Under the pieces are notes generated by a model. It was not told the origin of the DNA. It ran no database searches and saw only the letters and a list, made by a program, of their open reading frames with translations. 64,000 bases of DNA from contig JAGWBX010000002.1 of NCBI GenBank assembly GCA_021295655.1, positions 99,187 through 163,186 on the forward strand, written 5' to 3'. Both the position numbers and the translations under genes were made by a program. The stretch is from Candidatus Latescibacterota bacterium (lineage in GTDB: Bacteria; Latescibacterota; UBA2968; GCA-2709665). Positions 26,683-35,704 of this stretch are shown here, piece by piece. The stretch's first letter is position 1. Each line of letters starts with the position of its first letter.

Positions 26683-27765
26683 TCAGACAACCGAAGCGGT
26701 CGCGGCCGCATCGGGACGGATATACAACTGTCCGCACCCCGCCGCGATATCCACGCCTCGGCTGTACCGCACGGTCGTTGTCAAATGCGCGTTCCTGAGG
26801 ACGTCCACAAACCGGTCGACAGCTTCCCGGGGCGGCCGTACAAAAGCCACGTCCTCGACGGGATTCCAGGGAATGACGTTGACCTTGCACGGGATGCCCC
26901 GCACCAGCGCGGCCAGGCGCCGGGCGTCCTCCATCGAATCGTTCAACCCGTGCAGCAGCACGTATTCGAACGTCACCCGCCTGTCGATACGCTGCCGATA
27001 GGCCCTGACGGCCTCGAGAAGCTCGTGAATCGGCCAACGCCGGTTGATTGACATTATTCGCGACCGCAGTGCATCGTCAGCCGCATTGAGCGACACTGCC
27101 AGGCCAACCTTCAGCCCCTCTCGCGCCAATCTCAGTATTCCGGGCACATAGCCGACCGTGGACAGGGTAATCCTGCGAATTCCTATTGCCAGCCCGTAAT
27201 CCAGGTTCATCAGCCGGATCGCGCGAACAACGTTCCCGTAATTCAACAGTGGCTCTCCCATACCCATCATGACCACATTGGTCAGATCGTCTCCCCGTGC
27301 CCTCAATTCCCGCCGGACATAAATCAGCTGATCCAGGATTTCACCGGCGGACAAGTTGCGGAGCAGCCCCATCCTTCCGGTTGCACAGAACGTACAATCC
27401 AGCGGACATCCCACCTGCGACGATACGCACAGCGTCCGCCGCCTGCCGTCGCGCATCAGGACGCTTTCGACGCGCCGGCCGTCCGGAAGTTCGAACAGAT
27501 ACTTCACGGTTTCGCCGTCATCTGCGCCGGATCGCGCCGCCACCTTCAGACTCAATATCGACGCTCGCCGCGCGAGCTTCGTGCGGACTCCCTTCGCAAG
27601 GTCGGTCATCTCGGCGAAGTCGATTGAACCACGATTGTAGATCCACGCCGCGATCTGCCTGGCCCGATAGGGCTCCAACCCGAGGGAAGTCACGAATCCC
27701 TCAAGTTCTCCGGGGAAGAACCCCTTCAGTTCCACACGGTTGCCAGACTGCGAGACGTCCGCCAT
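26683..27765 (-). CDS. rlmN: Dual-specificity RNA methyltransferase RlmN
   Basis: This radical-SAM enzyme methylates A2503 of 23S rRNA and A37 of some tRNAs. The cluster cysteines are C120, C124 and C127 (CPLDCTFCATG), followed by GMGEPLLNY, SLNAADDALRSRIM and the C-terminal AAGCGQL with the methyl-carrier cysteine. The start is the ATG at 27765, with GGGAGAT upstream, giving 360 residues. The frame runs on to 27921 only because repeat A copy 2 is open in that frame. Confidence 0.94.
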   Translation of the reverse strand: MADVSQSGNRVELKGFFPGELEGFVTSLGLEPYRARQIAAWIYNRGSIDFAEMTDLAKGVRTKLARRASILSLKVAARSGADDGETVKYLFELPDGRRVESVLMRDGRRRTLCVSSQVGCPLDCTFCATGRMGLLRNLSAGEILDQLIYVRRELRARGDDLTNVVMMGMGEPLLNYGNVVRAIRLMNLDYGLAIGIRRITLSTVGYVPGILRLAREGLKVGLAVSLNAADDALRSRIMSINRRWPIHELLEAVRAYRQRIDRRVTFEYVLLHGLNDSMEDARRLAALVRGIPCKVNVIPWNPVEDVAFVRPPREAVDRFVDVLRNAHLTTTVRYSRGVDIAAGCGQLYIRPDAAATASVV

Positions 27766-27803
27766 TTGCGCATCTCCCGGATTTGCCGTTGGCATGAGAT
27801 TGA

Positions 27804-27966
27804 CAGTCCGTTGATAAAGTCGCTCTGCAGGCGAGGCCGAGCCATTGTGGCCGAAGACGAGGCGCGCAACCGAGTCGAATCGTATTTCGGTCGAAAGGGC
27901 CGGCCGCCTGTCTGCGTGCACCGCACAGGCAGGCAGCCCGGATGGGCTTTTTCAACGGGCTGTTAA
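27804..27966. repeat. Dispersed palindromic repeat A, copy 2
   Basis: It starts CAGTCCGTTGATAAAGTCGC and ends GGGCTTTTTCAACGGGCTGTTA, matching copy 1 at 6904-7059 at both ends and in the GGCCGAAGAC core. Its interior includes a unique GC-rich hairpin (CCGCCTGTCTGCGTGC...GCACAGGCAGGC). Repeat B copy 2 abuts it directly. Confidence 0.8.
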
Positions 27967-28155
27967 CCCCGATCCGAAAAAAACAGCAACTCGGCGACGC
28001 GACGAATACCTCTGAAACGGGGCGCAACGGTCGTCAAAAAGGACATTTTTTCAGTTCACGTCCAGTGGACCTGGTCATCCGAAGTCTAATCGCCTTTATC
28101 TGCTTGCATATATTCGGTTTTACTTCCCCGAAGAAGTACCAATCAAGGTTAAGGG
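27967..28155. repeat. Dispersed repeat B, copy 2
   Basis: It has the same landmarks as copy 1: AACTCGGCGACGCGACGA, GAAACGGGGCG, GGTCGTCAAAAAGGAC, CACGTCCAGTG and ATTCGGTTTTACTTCCCCGA. It lies head to tail with repeat A copy 2 in the 550-bp gap between rlmN and the M23 peptidase gene. Confidence 0.8.
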
Positions 28156-28187
28156 CGCCGCGTTCCGGATGCAAGAGAAAATACGGG

Positions 28188-28216
28188 TTGACAGAATTGT
28201 CGACCTGGCCTATCTT
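28188..28216 (+). promoter_or_regulatory. Sigma-70-type promoter of the M23 peptidase gene
   Basis: TTGACA and TATCTT are separated by 17 bases. The position is about 100 bases before the ATG at 28318. Confidence 0.6.
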
Positions 28217-28317
28217 AAAAGGCCGTTCTTCCCTAAGAACAGTAATTTATCCCACTTGTTGTCCGGGGGTCATGTCAACGCCCCGTACCCCTCACGGCAT
28301 TCCAGATCAGGATCCAT

Positions 28318-29667
28318 ATGCTTGATTTCAAACGTGATCGGTCGGACCGGCCTGCGCGATCCGGTCGCCGGTTCAGGCTGCCGGCGTTTGCAATTGTCAT
28401 CTTTCCGGCAGCTGTACTGGCCTGGTTCGTCGCCGCTCGGTCGCCCGAGCGCCAGACCGCGCAGCGTCCCGAGGTCGTCCAGGAAGTCCCGCCGGTTCCG
28501 ACCGCGCCCGAACCGCGGTACCTGGAAATCGACGGTCGGATCCGACATAAAGAGACGTTCTGGGACGCATTGAATCGGGAAGACGTCGCAAGGTCACAGA
28601 TCCATGAATTGGTGAATGCGTTCAAGAAAGGGATCCGTCGGGCGGAATTCAATCCCGGAATCGTCCAGCGCGGCGACCGTTACACATTGAGCATAGACAG
28701 CCTCGGAACCGTTCAGTCCTTTGAGTTTATCAAGAGAGGCGCTTTCGAGTCCCGGTTTGTGGCAACCCGGGCGAACGGCAGGCTCACCGCGCGAAAAGAG
28801 CAGATTCCGCTGGAGCGCCGGATTCACGTCGTAACGGGCGATATCCACAGTTCCCTCTGGAACGCCCTGTCCGAATCCGGCGAAGACGCCCGCGTCCTTA
28901 CCGGCAAACTGACCCGGATTTTCGAATACGACATCGACTTCATGGTGGATTGCCGCGCCGGCGACCGGTTTGCACTGGCACTGGAGAAATTGCACAAAGA
29001 CGGCCGGTTCCTTCGATACGGAGATATCCTCTCCGCCGAATATCAGTCGGCCCGGGAGAACCATCAGGCCTTTTTGTTCGAAACCGGGGACGGCCATCGC
29101 GCCTATTACGATTCGAACGGAAAGTCACTGCGCGGCCTGTTTCTCAAATCTCCCCTCAATTACCGGCGAATCAGTTCCGGTTATTCCAACCGTCGGTTCC
29201 ATCCCATCCTGAAGAAGTACCTCCCTCACCACGGCATCGACTATGCCGCGGCGTACGGCACGCGCGTCTGGGCGACCGCCCCGGGAGTCGTCGTTTTCAG
29301 GGGCTGGAAGGGCGCTCTCGGCAACTACGTCGAAATCCGGCATCCGAACGGCTATAAGACCGGCTACGGCCACCTGAGCAAGTTCTCGCGCGGATTGAAG
29401 AAGGGTACGCGCGTCAAACAGAAGCAGACCATCGGGTTTGTCGGATCGACGGGCCGCTCCACCGGACCGCACCTTCATTACAACTTCTTTGTCAGAAACG
29501 GCAAGCGATATCGCCTCGTAAACCCGGCCCGAATTGCCAATCGTTCCGGGGCCAGACAGCTGTCTCCGGATCAGCTGGTCGGCTTCAGACAACAGCGCGA
29601 CCGCCTGCTGGCGCTGTTCGACGACCCGGCGACGACGCTGGCGACCAACCTGCAGGCCCCACCCTAG
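28318..29667 (+). CDS. M23 family peptidoglycan endopeptidase
   Basis: A cytoplasmic basic N-terminus and one transmembrane anchor (22-40) lead into a periplasmic region with a Csd3-like or OapA-like domain (DALNREDVARSQIHEL and LWNALSESGEDARVLTG). The C-terminal LytM domain has the zinc and catalytic residues H305, D308, H385 and H387 (HHGIDY and GPHLHY). It cuts peptide cross-links in peptidoglycan during growth or shape control. All catalytic residues are present, so it is likely an active enzyme. Confidence 0.9.
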   Translation: MLDFKRDRSDRPARSGRRFRLPAFAIVIFPAAVLAWFVAARSPERQTAQRPEVVQEVPPVPTAPEPRYLEIDGRIRHKETFWDALNREDVARSQIHELVNAFKKGIRRAEFNPGIVQRGDRYTLSIDSLGTVQSFEFIKRGAFESRFVATRANGRLTARKEQIPLERRIHVVTGDIHSSLWNALSESGEDARVLTGKLTRIFEYDIDFMVDCRAGDRFALALEKLHKDGRFLRYGDILSAEYQSARENHQAFLFETGDGHRAYYDSNGKSLRGLFLKSPLNYRRISSGYSNRRFHPILKKYLPHHGIDYAAAYGTRVWATAPGVVVFRGWKGALGNYVEIRHPNGYKTGYGHLSKFSRGLKKGTRVKQKQTIGFVGSTGRSTGPHLHYNFFVRNGKRYRLVNPARIANRSGARQLSPDQLVGFRQQRDRLLALFDDPATTLATNLQAPP

Positions 29668-29814
29668 CTTTCCTCTCCTCCAGCCGCGACAACAACAAGA
29701 CCCCGTCTGCTTTCGATCGACGTTTCCCGGTTTGAATACAGGAATAACCGTCTGGAGCCACTGTCGGATTTCGCCCGCGCCCGGCCGCTTGCAGACGAGG
29801 ATCGAGGTGATAAC

Positions 29815-30978
29815 TTGAGACTGGCGTACTTCGACTGCCATGCCGGCATTAGCGGCGACATGATCCTGGGCGCGCTGGTGGATGCGGGTTTACGGATCGA
29901 GGCGTTGCAGAGGGAACTCGACAAACTCGGCCTTGAGCGAATCCGCCTTCGGGCCGGAAAGGTTCAAAGGCACGGCATTGCCGCGACGAAGGTGGACGTC
30001 GCCGCCGGAGAAGGGCAACACCACCGTCGCCTGAACGACGTGCTGAACATCATCGACGCCGCGGACATCCCGAGCAGAGCCAGGCGGCGGGCCGGCGCCA
30101 TCTTCCGGCGACTCGCCGAAGCGGAAGCGGAAGTACACGGCATTTCAGTTGAACGCGTGCATTTTCACGAAGTCGGCGCGGCAGACGCCATCGCGGATAT
30201 CGTCGGCGCCGTCATCGGACTGGAACAGCTCGGCGTGGAACGCATCTACGCCTCACCGATTCGATTTGGCAGGGGTACGACGCGAAGCGCCCACGGCGTC
30301 CTCCCGGTTCCGGTTCCCGCGGTGGTCGCGCTGTGCAGGGAGGTCCCGACCGAACGCACCGACATACCTTTTGAACTGGTCACCCCGACCGGCGCCGCGG
30401 TGCTGACCACGCTGGCACAGCAGATCGGCGCCGGCACTCCTCCGTTTCTCACGCGCCAGATCGGCTACGGTGCGGGCAGCCGGGATCTGGATGAGGTGCC
30501 GAACCTGCTCCGCGTGGAAATCGGTGATTCCGATGCCCTTCTTCAGAAAGACGCGCTCAACCTCATAGAAACCAATATCGACGATATGACGCCTGAAATC
30601 TACGGGTACCTGATCGAACGCCTGCTTGCCGGGGGCGCCAGAGACGCGTATCTCACGCCGGTCATTATGAAGAAGGGACGACCCGGGGTGGTCCTCAGCG
30701 TGCTTGCCGATCCGGAGCGTACTCAGTCCGCCACGGACCTGATTTTCCGTGAAACCACGACGCTTGGCGTACGGATCCGCCGCGTTGAGCGCCAGACCGT
30801 CTCCCGGCGAACGGAAGTCGTTGAAACCGCTTTCGGACCGGTGACCGTAAAGGTCGCCGATTACGGCGGAAGGACGCGTTTTGCGCCCGAATTCGAAGAC
30901 TGCGCCCGAATCGCAAACGAGCAGGGGGTCCCCATTCTCGACGTGTACCGCGCCGCCTCGAGCGCGGACGTTGGCTGA
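29815..30978 (+). CDS. larC: Nickel-pincer cofactor biosynthesis protein LarC
   Basis: LarC (formerly DUF111) is a CTP-dependent cyclometallase that inserts nickel into the pincer cofactor of lactate racemase and relatives. The protein starts at a TTG (GAGGTGA upstream) with RLAYFDCHAGISGDMILGAL. It has VHFHEVGAADAIADIVGA, ELVTPTGAAVL, and LIETNIDDMTPEIYG with VIMKKGRPG in the C-terminal half. Both halves are in one frame without the ribosomal frameshift seen in some lactobacilli. larA, larB and larE are not in the window. Confidence 0.92.
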   Translation: MRLAYFDCHAGISGDMILGALVDAGLRIEALQRELDKLGLERIRLRAGKVQRHGIAATKVDVAAGEGQHHRRLNDVLNIIDAADIPSRARRRAGAIFRRLAEAEAEVHGISVERVHFHEVGAADAIADIVGAVIGLEQLGVERIYASPIRFGRGTTRSAHGVLPVPVPAVVALCREVPTERTDIPFELVTPTGAAVLTTLAQQIGAGTPPFLTRQIGYGAGSRDLDEVPNLLRVEIGDSDALLQKDALNLIETNIDDMTPEIYGYLIERLLAGGARDAYLTPVIMKKGRPGVVLSVLADPERTQSATDLIFRETTTLGVRIRRVERQTVSRRTEVVETAFGPVTVKVADYGGRTRFAPEFEDCARIANEQGVPILDVYRAASSADVG

Positions 30979-30994
30979 TCCTCCGGTACGACAC

Positions 30995-33661
30995 CTATAA
31001 AGACAGGAACGCCGAACCGCGGATGCGGCATCTTACCGGTCCCGAAATCGAACGCAGCGGAAAGTAGTGGTGGCGCATACCTCCATTCTCAATTGAGAAT
31101 CCCGGGTCCTGCGCCGTAGCCAGCGTGAGCCCGCGTGCCTCACGGACAATCCGTTCGACGACACATCCCGTCGTCGAACCGTCCCCAAACGTTACCATTG
31201 CCGTTGTCCCCTCAACGCCGGTGCCGTCGGCAATGTCACCGGCTACCTCAAGGCCGTCATGCGGGTCGCCGTCGACCTTTCTGAGTACACCGACCACCTC
31301 CAGGTCGTAAATACCCCCGCCTGCAACCATCGCGTCTTTCCATCTCAACTCGTCTCCGCCCCAGAGCCCCAATAACACGGGGTCGCCGTCCCGCTCCCTC
31401 ACGAACCCGAACTCGCCTTTCAGGCTGAGATTCCCCGCCACCAGCGGTTCCACGCGCCCCGCCGAACAATGTACGATATGGTCCACGTTTCCGCCATGTC
31501 TGACCTCAATTGCGATCGCCCGATCGTCAGCGAACACCTGGCGGACCGACTCGATGAACGGAGATCCGTCGAAGGGCTCGTAAACCGCGGCAAACACACT
31601 TGACAGCGGCGCCGGTCCCTGACGTCGAGCCAGAAAAACGGGCATTCTGTACCGGTCCAGTTCGTCTTCGTTCTCGTGTGTTCGCCGCACCGAAGGCGCG
31701 TCGCCCACGAACACGTCGGCCTCAGACAATCCCGGCAGATGGCACCGCAACCCGATTCGCGCGTCCGCCAGGCCGAGTTTCAGCATCAGACCGTTTTCAA
31801 CACGACCGCGGGATACGTTCCGTACGAATCCGTAAGCTATGTTGCGTTCTCCGGCGTCCCCCCGGTCGCCTTCATATTCCGGCAGCCGTACCGGGACGCC
31901 CTCCAGCAAATGTCGTCCGGCGGGCTCCAAAGACACGTCAGGGCTCATCCATCCGTCGCGGTCCGCGCTCCCGTGCAGCGTCCAGTCGTGCCGCGCCCCG
32001 CCCCGCACACGGAAAACATCCAGAGAATACGCATTCCCTTCGCCGGCATCGGCCAGCATGACCATTCTCCGGTATTCCCGCGCCAGCCCCGGGTACGCGC
32101 GCTCGCCGCCCGCTTCCATCCACTGTACCTTATCGTGCGCGGTCTCGAACGCCAGGAGCCTGCCGCGAGACGGACCGCTGTTTCCTCCCGTGTATTGTTC
32201 CCGCTCGTCGACGACCACCGTGTTGTGCGCCAGCGTACTCACGGTCCACGTCCTGTACCGCGTATGGGTATATCCCAGGTCGGAGAGTAATTCTTCTCCA
32301 AACGCGTACAGCATCACGTTCAGCATGTCCGCGTGGTCGTGTCCGTGGCCGCCTTCCGAAAAGTGAAGGTGTACCTGCGCCTGGCGGCCTTTCTCGCCCA
32401 GCCCGAGCCACGCATGCCCCATACCGGTGAACAGGGCCGAGCGCGACCGGTCCGTGGGCTTGAGATCCTCGAACCTCGCCCAGGAATCATGGACAGGTAC
32501 CAACCTCCCGTCGGGGTACCTGAAGCGATCCAGAACCCGCGTGCATCGTTCCACGTCGGCGAATTCGCGAACCGGATCCAGATTGTCGAAGCGCCTGCCG
32601 TCTTCCGGATCCAGATAACCCGGAGGATCGGAATATCCAGCCAGGGCTTCCAGTACGCGCAGCAGGCCCGTCAATGTATAGCGATGGTACGCCGGGCTGC
32701 CCTGACACCAGAATCCGTCCGCCGAGAAACGCCGGAACAGGCCGTGCGCGCACCGCACCGAGCGGTGAACCAGGGCGGGATCATTCATAACGCGGCCTGC
32801 CACCGCGTATCCTTCGTAAGTCTCAGGGCTGGCATTGGTGTATAGAAGCCCATGGAAAGCGTCCTGCCGGATTCCTCCCCGGAAGAATCCGTCCTCGATG
32901 CGGCGGCAGGCATCCCCGCCCCGTTCTTCCGGGAGTCGCTCCAGTTCGCCGCTGTCCCGAATTGAATCGTACGCGTAGATCAGTTCGGTCGGGATTTCGG
33001 CGTAGCGCCAGTCTCCCCACTTACCCCCCCGGCGCGGAAAGGGCGGGTTCATACACACCCGCTTTGCTGAATTCGCCACGTCGGTCCAAACGAGAAACCC
33101 CGGATAGTACCGTGCAAACGCATCCAGAATCAACGCCGACCGCCGGGCATATTCCCGCCGGCCGGTGGACTGGTACAGTCGCCCGAGATCCCGTGCACGG
33201 CCCGCAAGATAGAACCTCGCGCACCACCATGCCCTGGCACGGAAGAAGTATTTTCTGCCGGACCCGTCCTCGTAAAACGGGTATGCGACTTCGTTGCCCA
33301 GCGGATTCAACAGACGAAGGGTCCTGTTCTCGGCAAACCCGGGTCCGGGAAAAACCGTTGCACAATGGCGGCACCGCACTCGAAATGGGTCCTCGATCGA
33401 CCAGTCGAGTTGCCGTTCCCTGACGCCCTTTCTGCAACCCGCGCAGGCCACGTACCTGAATCCTGTACGATCCGGCACCAGGGCAACCAGTTCGTCCTCC
33501 GATCTTGCCATCAGCGGCGCGACGGACCGTTGCATTTTCTCCAGCGACTCGGCCGACAAAGACCCGTGGTAGCCCGGGAGCTGCGGTGCGGCCGCCGCCC
33601 ACCCGCGGGGCCGGAGCCAGCAGAGGAAAAGAGTACCGACAAACACACCCAATCCATCCAT
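30995..33661 (-). CDS. Heparinase II/III-like polysaccharide lyase, exported
   Basis: The 888-residue protein begins with a hydrophobic signal sequence. It then has an unusual zinc-ribbon-like set C73-x2-C76 and C97-x2-C100, an alpha/alpha toroid (GFWCQGSPAYHRYTLTGLL), and the heparinase II/III C-domain with HFSEGGHGHDHADMLNVML and TLAHNTVVVDERE. It should cleave uronic-acid-containing polysaccharides outside the cytoplasm; the exact glycan is unknown. It has no sulfatase neighbour. LarC lies tail to tail with it. Confidence 0.82.
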   Translation of the reverse strand: MDGLGVFVGTLFLCWLRPRGWAAAAPQLPGYHGSLSAESLEKMQRSVAPLMARSEDELVALVPDRTGFRYVACAGCRKGVRERQLDWSIEDPFRVRCRHCATVFPGPGFAENRTLRLLNPLGNEVAYPFYEDGSGRKYFFRARAWWCARFYLAGRARDLGRLYQSTGRREYARRSALILDAFARYYPGFLVWTDVANSAKRVCMNPPFPRRGGKWGDWRYAEIPTELIYAYDSIRDSGELERLPEERGGDACRRIEDGFFRGGIRQDAFHGLLYTNASPETYEGYAVAGRVMNDPALVHRSVRCAHGLFRRFSADGFWCQGSPAYHRYTLTGLLRVLEALAGYSDPPGYLDPEDGRRFDNLDPVREFADVERCTRVLDRFRYPDGRLVPVHDSWARFEDLKPTDRSRSALFTGMGHAWLGLGEKGRQAQVHLHFSEGGHGHDHADMLNVMLYAFGEELLSDLGYTHTRYRTWTVSTLAHNTVVVDEREQYTGGNSGPSRGRLLAFETAHDKVQWMEAGGERAYPGLAREYRRMVMLADAGEGNAYSLDVFRVRGGARHDWTLHGSADRDGWMSPDVSLEPAGRHLLEGVPVRLPEYEGDRGDAGERNIAYGFVRNVSRGRVENGLMLKLGLADARIGLRCHLPGLSEADVFVGDAPSVRRTHENEDELDRYRMPVFLARRQGPAPLSSVFAAVYEPFDGSPFIESVRQVFADDRAIAIEVRHGGNVDHIVHCSAGRVEPLVAGNLSLKGEFGFVRERDGDPVLLGLWGGDELRWKDAMVAGGGIYDLEVVGVLRKVDGDPHDGLEVAGDIADGTGVEGTTAMVTFGDGSTTGCVVERIVREARGLTLATAQDPGFSIENGGMRHHYFPLRSISGPVRCRIRGSAFLSL

Positions 33662-33839
33662 TGCCCAATCCGGTGGCTATGGTTATCTTTGAATGACGAA
33701 CGCGGAAAGAGACCTTTCGCGTGGATCCGGGTCGCTTCTCCCGGTCATCGGACGAACCTGATAAGGATCCTGATCCTGAAAGGCGGACGTCCCGAACGGG
33801 GTTTCCGCGTCCACGGCGGCGGAAAAAAGGAGAACCACC

Positions 33840-34712
33840 ATGCAAGCCGACGTACGAATCGACCCGAACGAAGAGATCGGTTTCATGAACCTGGACGAAA
33901 CCGACTACAGCAGCCTTTCAACGGGAGAACAGATCCGTCGCCTGGAGGTGGAGGGTTACGTCGTTCTTCCGGACATCCTGGACGCGGAACACATGGACCG
34001 AATCAAACGCGAAATGGCGGATGCACCGATGCAGACCAAGGATTACAGCGACGCGCAGACCTTTTGTCTGGAGCCGCAATGGCGCAGCCGGGCCCTGGGC
34101 GAACTGATCGCGCATCCACCAATGATCGCGTTCCTGGAAACGCTGCTCGGTGACGACATCGTGTTTACCAGGGGACTCTTCACAAGGACGCTCTCGGGTT
34201 CGCCGCCCATTTCGCTGCACACCGACGGCCAGCCGTTCGGTTCGTCCATCTTCGGCTATGAGGGGAGTTGTCCGCGCCTGCTTCGCGTACTGTACTACCT
34301 TGACGATCTGACGCCGGAGCGGGCACCATTCCGCCTTGTTCCGAGATCCCACCTGTCGTTTCACGCAGAAGCGAACCCCTACGTGCGTTACAAACACCAC
34401 CCGGGCGAGATCACACTCTGCGTCAGAGCGGGTACGGCGCTGATTATCCCCATCAATCTGTTCCACGGCACCCATCCGAACAGGTCGCGTACCCCGCGGA
34501 CGCTGGTTCAACTGGGATACCGACCGGCGTGGGCGGGCCCCATTCAACCGATGCCGGAATGGGACCCGGAACTCGTGGCGGAGGCGCCGGCGGCAACCCG
34601 GCGTTTTCTGCAAAGCCCCAACACAAGCGGCCTGGACTGGAACCAGCCCCACAAACCCAAGGGCATGAAGACCGACGCAACCGCTATCGATCCGGGGCGA
34701 TGGGTGCGCTGA
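33840..34712 (+). CDS. Phytanoyl-CoA dioxygenase (PhyH) family protein
   Basis: A 290-residue Fe(II)/2-oxoglutarate oxygenase of the PhyH family. The facial triad is H127-T-D129 and H209 (NLFHG), with an Arg after it (RTPRTLVQLGYR) for 2-oxoglutarate. The ribosome binding site AAAGGAGAA is excellent. The substrate is unknown. Many uncultured marine bacteria carry dozens of such genes. A convergent PhyH-family gene lies just downstream, beyond a shared terminator. Confidence 0.88.
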   Translation: MQADVRIDPNEEIGFMNLDETDYSSLSTGEQIRRLEVEGYVVLPDILDAEHMDRIKREMADAPMQTKDYSDAQTFCLEPQWRSRALGELIAHPPMIAFLETLLGDDIVFTRGLFTRTLSGSPPISLHTDGQPFGSSIFGYEGSCPRLLRVLYYLDDLTPERAPFRLVPRSHLSFHAEANPYVRYKHHPGEITLCVRAGTALIIPINLFHGTHPNRSRTPRTLVQLGYRPAWAGPIQPMPEWDPELVAEAPAATRRFLQSPNTSGLDWNQPHKPKGMKTDATAIDPGRWVR

Positions 34713-34747
34713 CCCGGGCCGAAATCCGATTTGAAACCCGGAAACCG

Positions 34748-34786
34748 AAAAAAGCCCGAAGCCATTGGTTTGGCCGGGCTTTTTTA
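34748..34786. terminator. Bidirectional rho-independent terminator between two PhyH genes
   Basis: AAAAAAGCCCG pairs with CGGGCTTTTTT around a loop of about 16 bases. The A-run and T-run make it work on both strands, as expected between convergent genes. Confidence 0.9.
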
Positions 34787-34812
34787 ATTTCGAGCCATGG
34801 ATGATCTGCCGG

Positions 34813-35628
34813 CTATCTCCTGTTGGGCAGGATCCAGACGTCCCTGAAAAACCTCTGACGCGGTTCGGCCATACCACCGATAACCACGGGATTCATACAG
34901 GGTTTGGGTTCGTGGAACCGGACCGTGACGTGGTTGTAAGCGATCAGAATGGCACGGCGGGGATTGTCCGGGTTCGTCCAGGCTGATCCGGTATGCCGCA
35001 CCCCCTCGGAGAATACGACAAGACTCCCCGGCGGACACCCGTAGGTCTCCCAGAGTCCCGATTCGGGGTCGTCTGCCTGTTCCGGCCAGGTCCCGTCCTG
35101 AGCCGAAACCAGATTGGCCTTGTGAGACCCGGGCACCAGGCAGGTGCCGCCCTGCCCCTTTCTGACTTCGTTCAGTTCCCATACGATGCGTGTCATCCCG
35201 CTGTAGATTCGCCCGTTGTGAAAGCGATAGGAAAGGGACGGATCGAGATTCGTACCGCCCACGTGGGGCCGCCACTGATTCTGGGTTGTCGCGGCCGATC
35301 GGCCCGAAACGAAGACGCTCTCCAGACGGATGCGGTCGCGTTCCGGATGAATCACTTCCTGCAGGATACCCATGACTCTGGGGTGGTCGACCAGGAATTC
35401 CGCGGGGCCGGCAATCGGCGCCCGGAGGTGCTCCGGCAGGCTTTCCGGATCCTTCATATAGGTGTCGACGTGCTCACGAACACTTTGTACTTCATCTTCC
35501 GGGAGCACCCCGGGTATGACGAAAAAACCCTTGAGGTCGAAGAGGAATTTTTCGTATTCCGTCATGGGATGAACCGGAGGGGATTCAACGGGCCCCTCTG
35601 CATCCGTGTGTCCGTTCGCGGCTTTCAT
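34813..35628 (-). CDS. PhyH-family protein with HxG in place of HxD
   Basis: The 271-residue protein has the family layout (LKGFFVIPGVLPEDEVQSV, TRIVWELNEVRKGQGGTCLVPGSHK and GVRHTGSAW). The first iron-ligand motif reads H122-V-G (WRPHVGGTN) where HxD is expected, and H212 is present. In Fe/2-oxoglutarate halogenases the Asp is likewise Gly or Ala, leaving room for chloride. Other PhyH subfamilies with an HGG-type motif also exist. Activity is therefore open: hydroxylase, halogenase or none. Confidence 0.82.
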   Translation of the reverse strand: MKAANGHTDAEGPVESPPVHPMTEYEKFLFDLKGFFVIPGVLPEDEVQSVREHVDTYMKDPESLPEHLRAPIAGPAEFLVDHPRVMGILQEVIHPERDRIRLESVFVSGRSAATTQNQWRPHVGGTNLDPSLSYRFHNGRIYSGMTRIVWELNEVRKGQGGTCLVPGSHKANLVSAQDGTWPEQADDPESGLWETYGCPPGSLVVFSEGVRHTGSAWTNPDNPRRAILIAYNHVTVRFHEPKPCMNPVVIGGMAEPRQRFFRDVWILPNRR

Positions 35629-35704
35629 TGCAGACGCTCCTCACGGGGATGGGCGGGTTGCAGCCCGGAATGCTTACGCCAGAGCCTTCACGGGCAGAGG
35701 CCGG

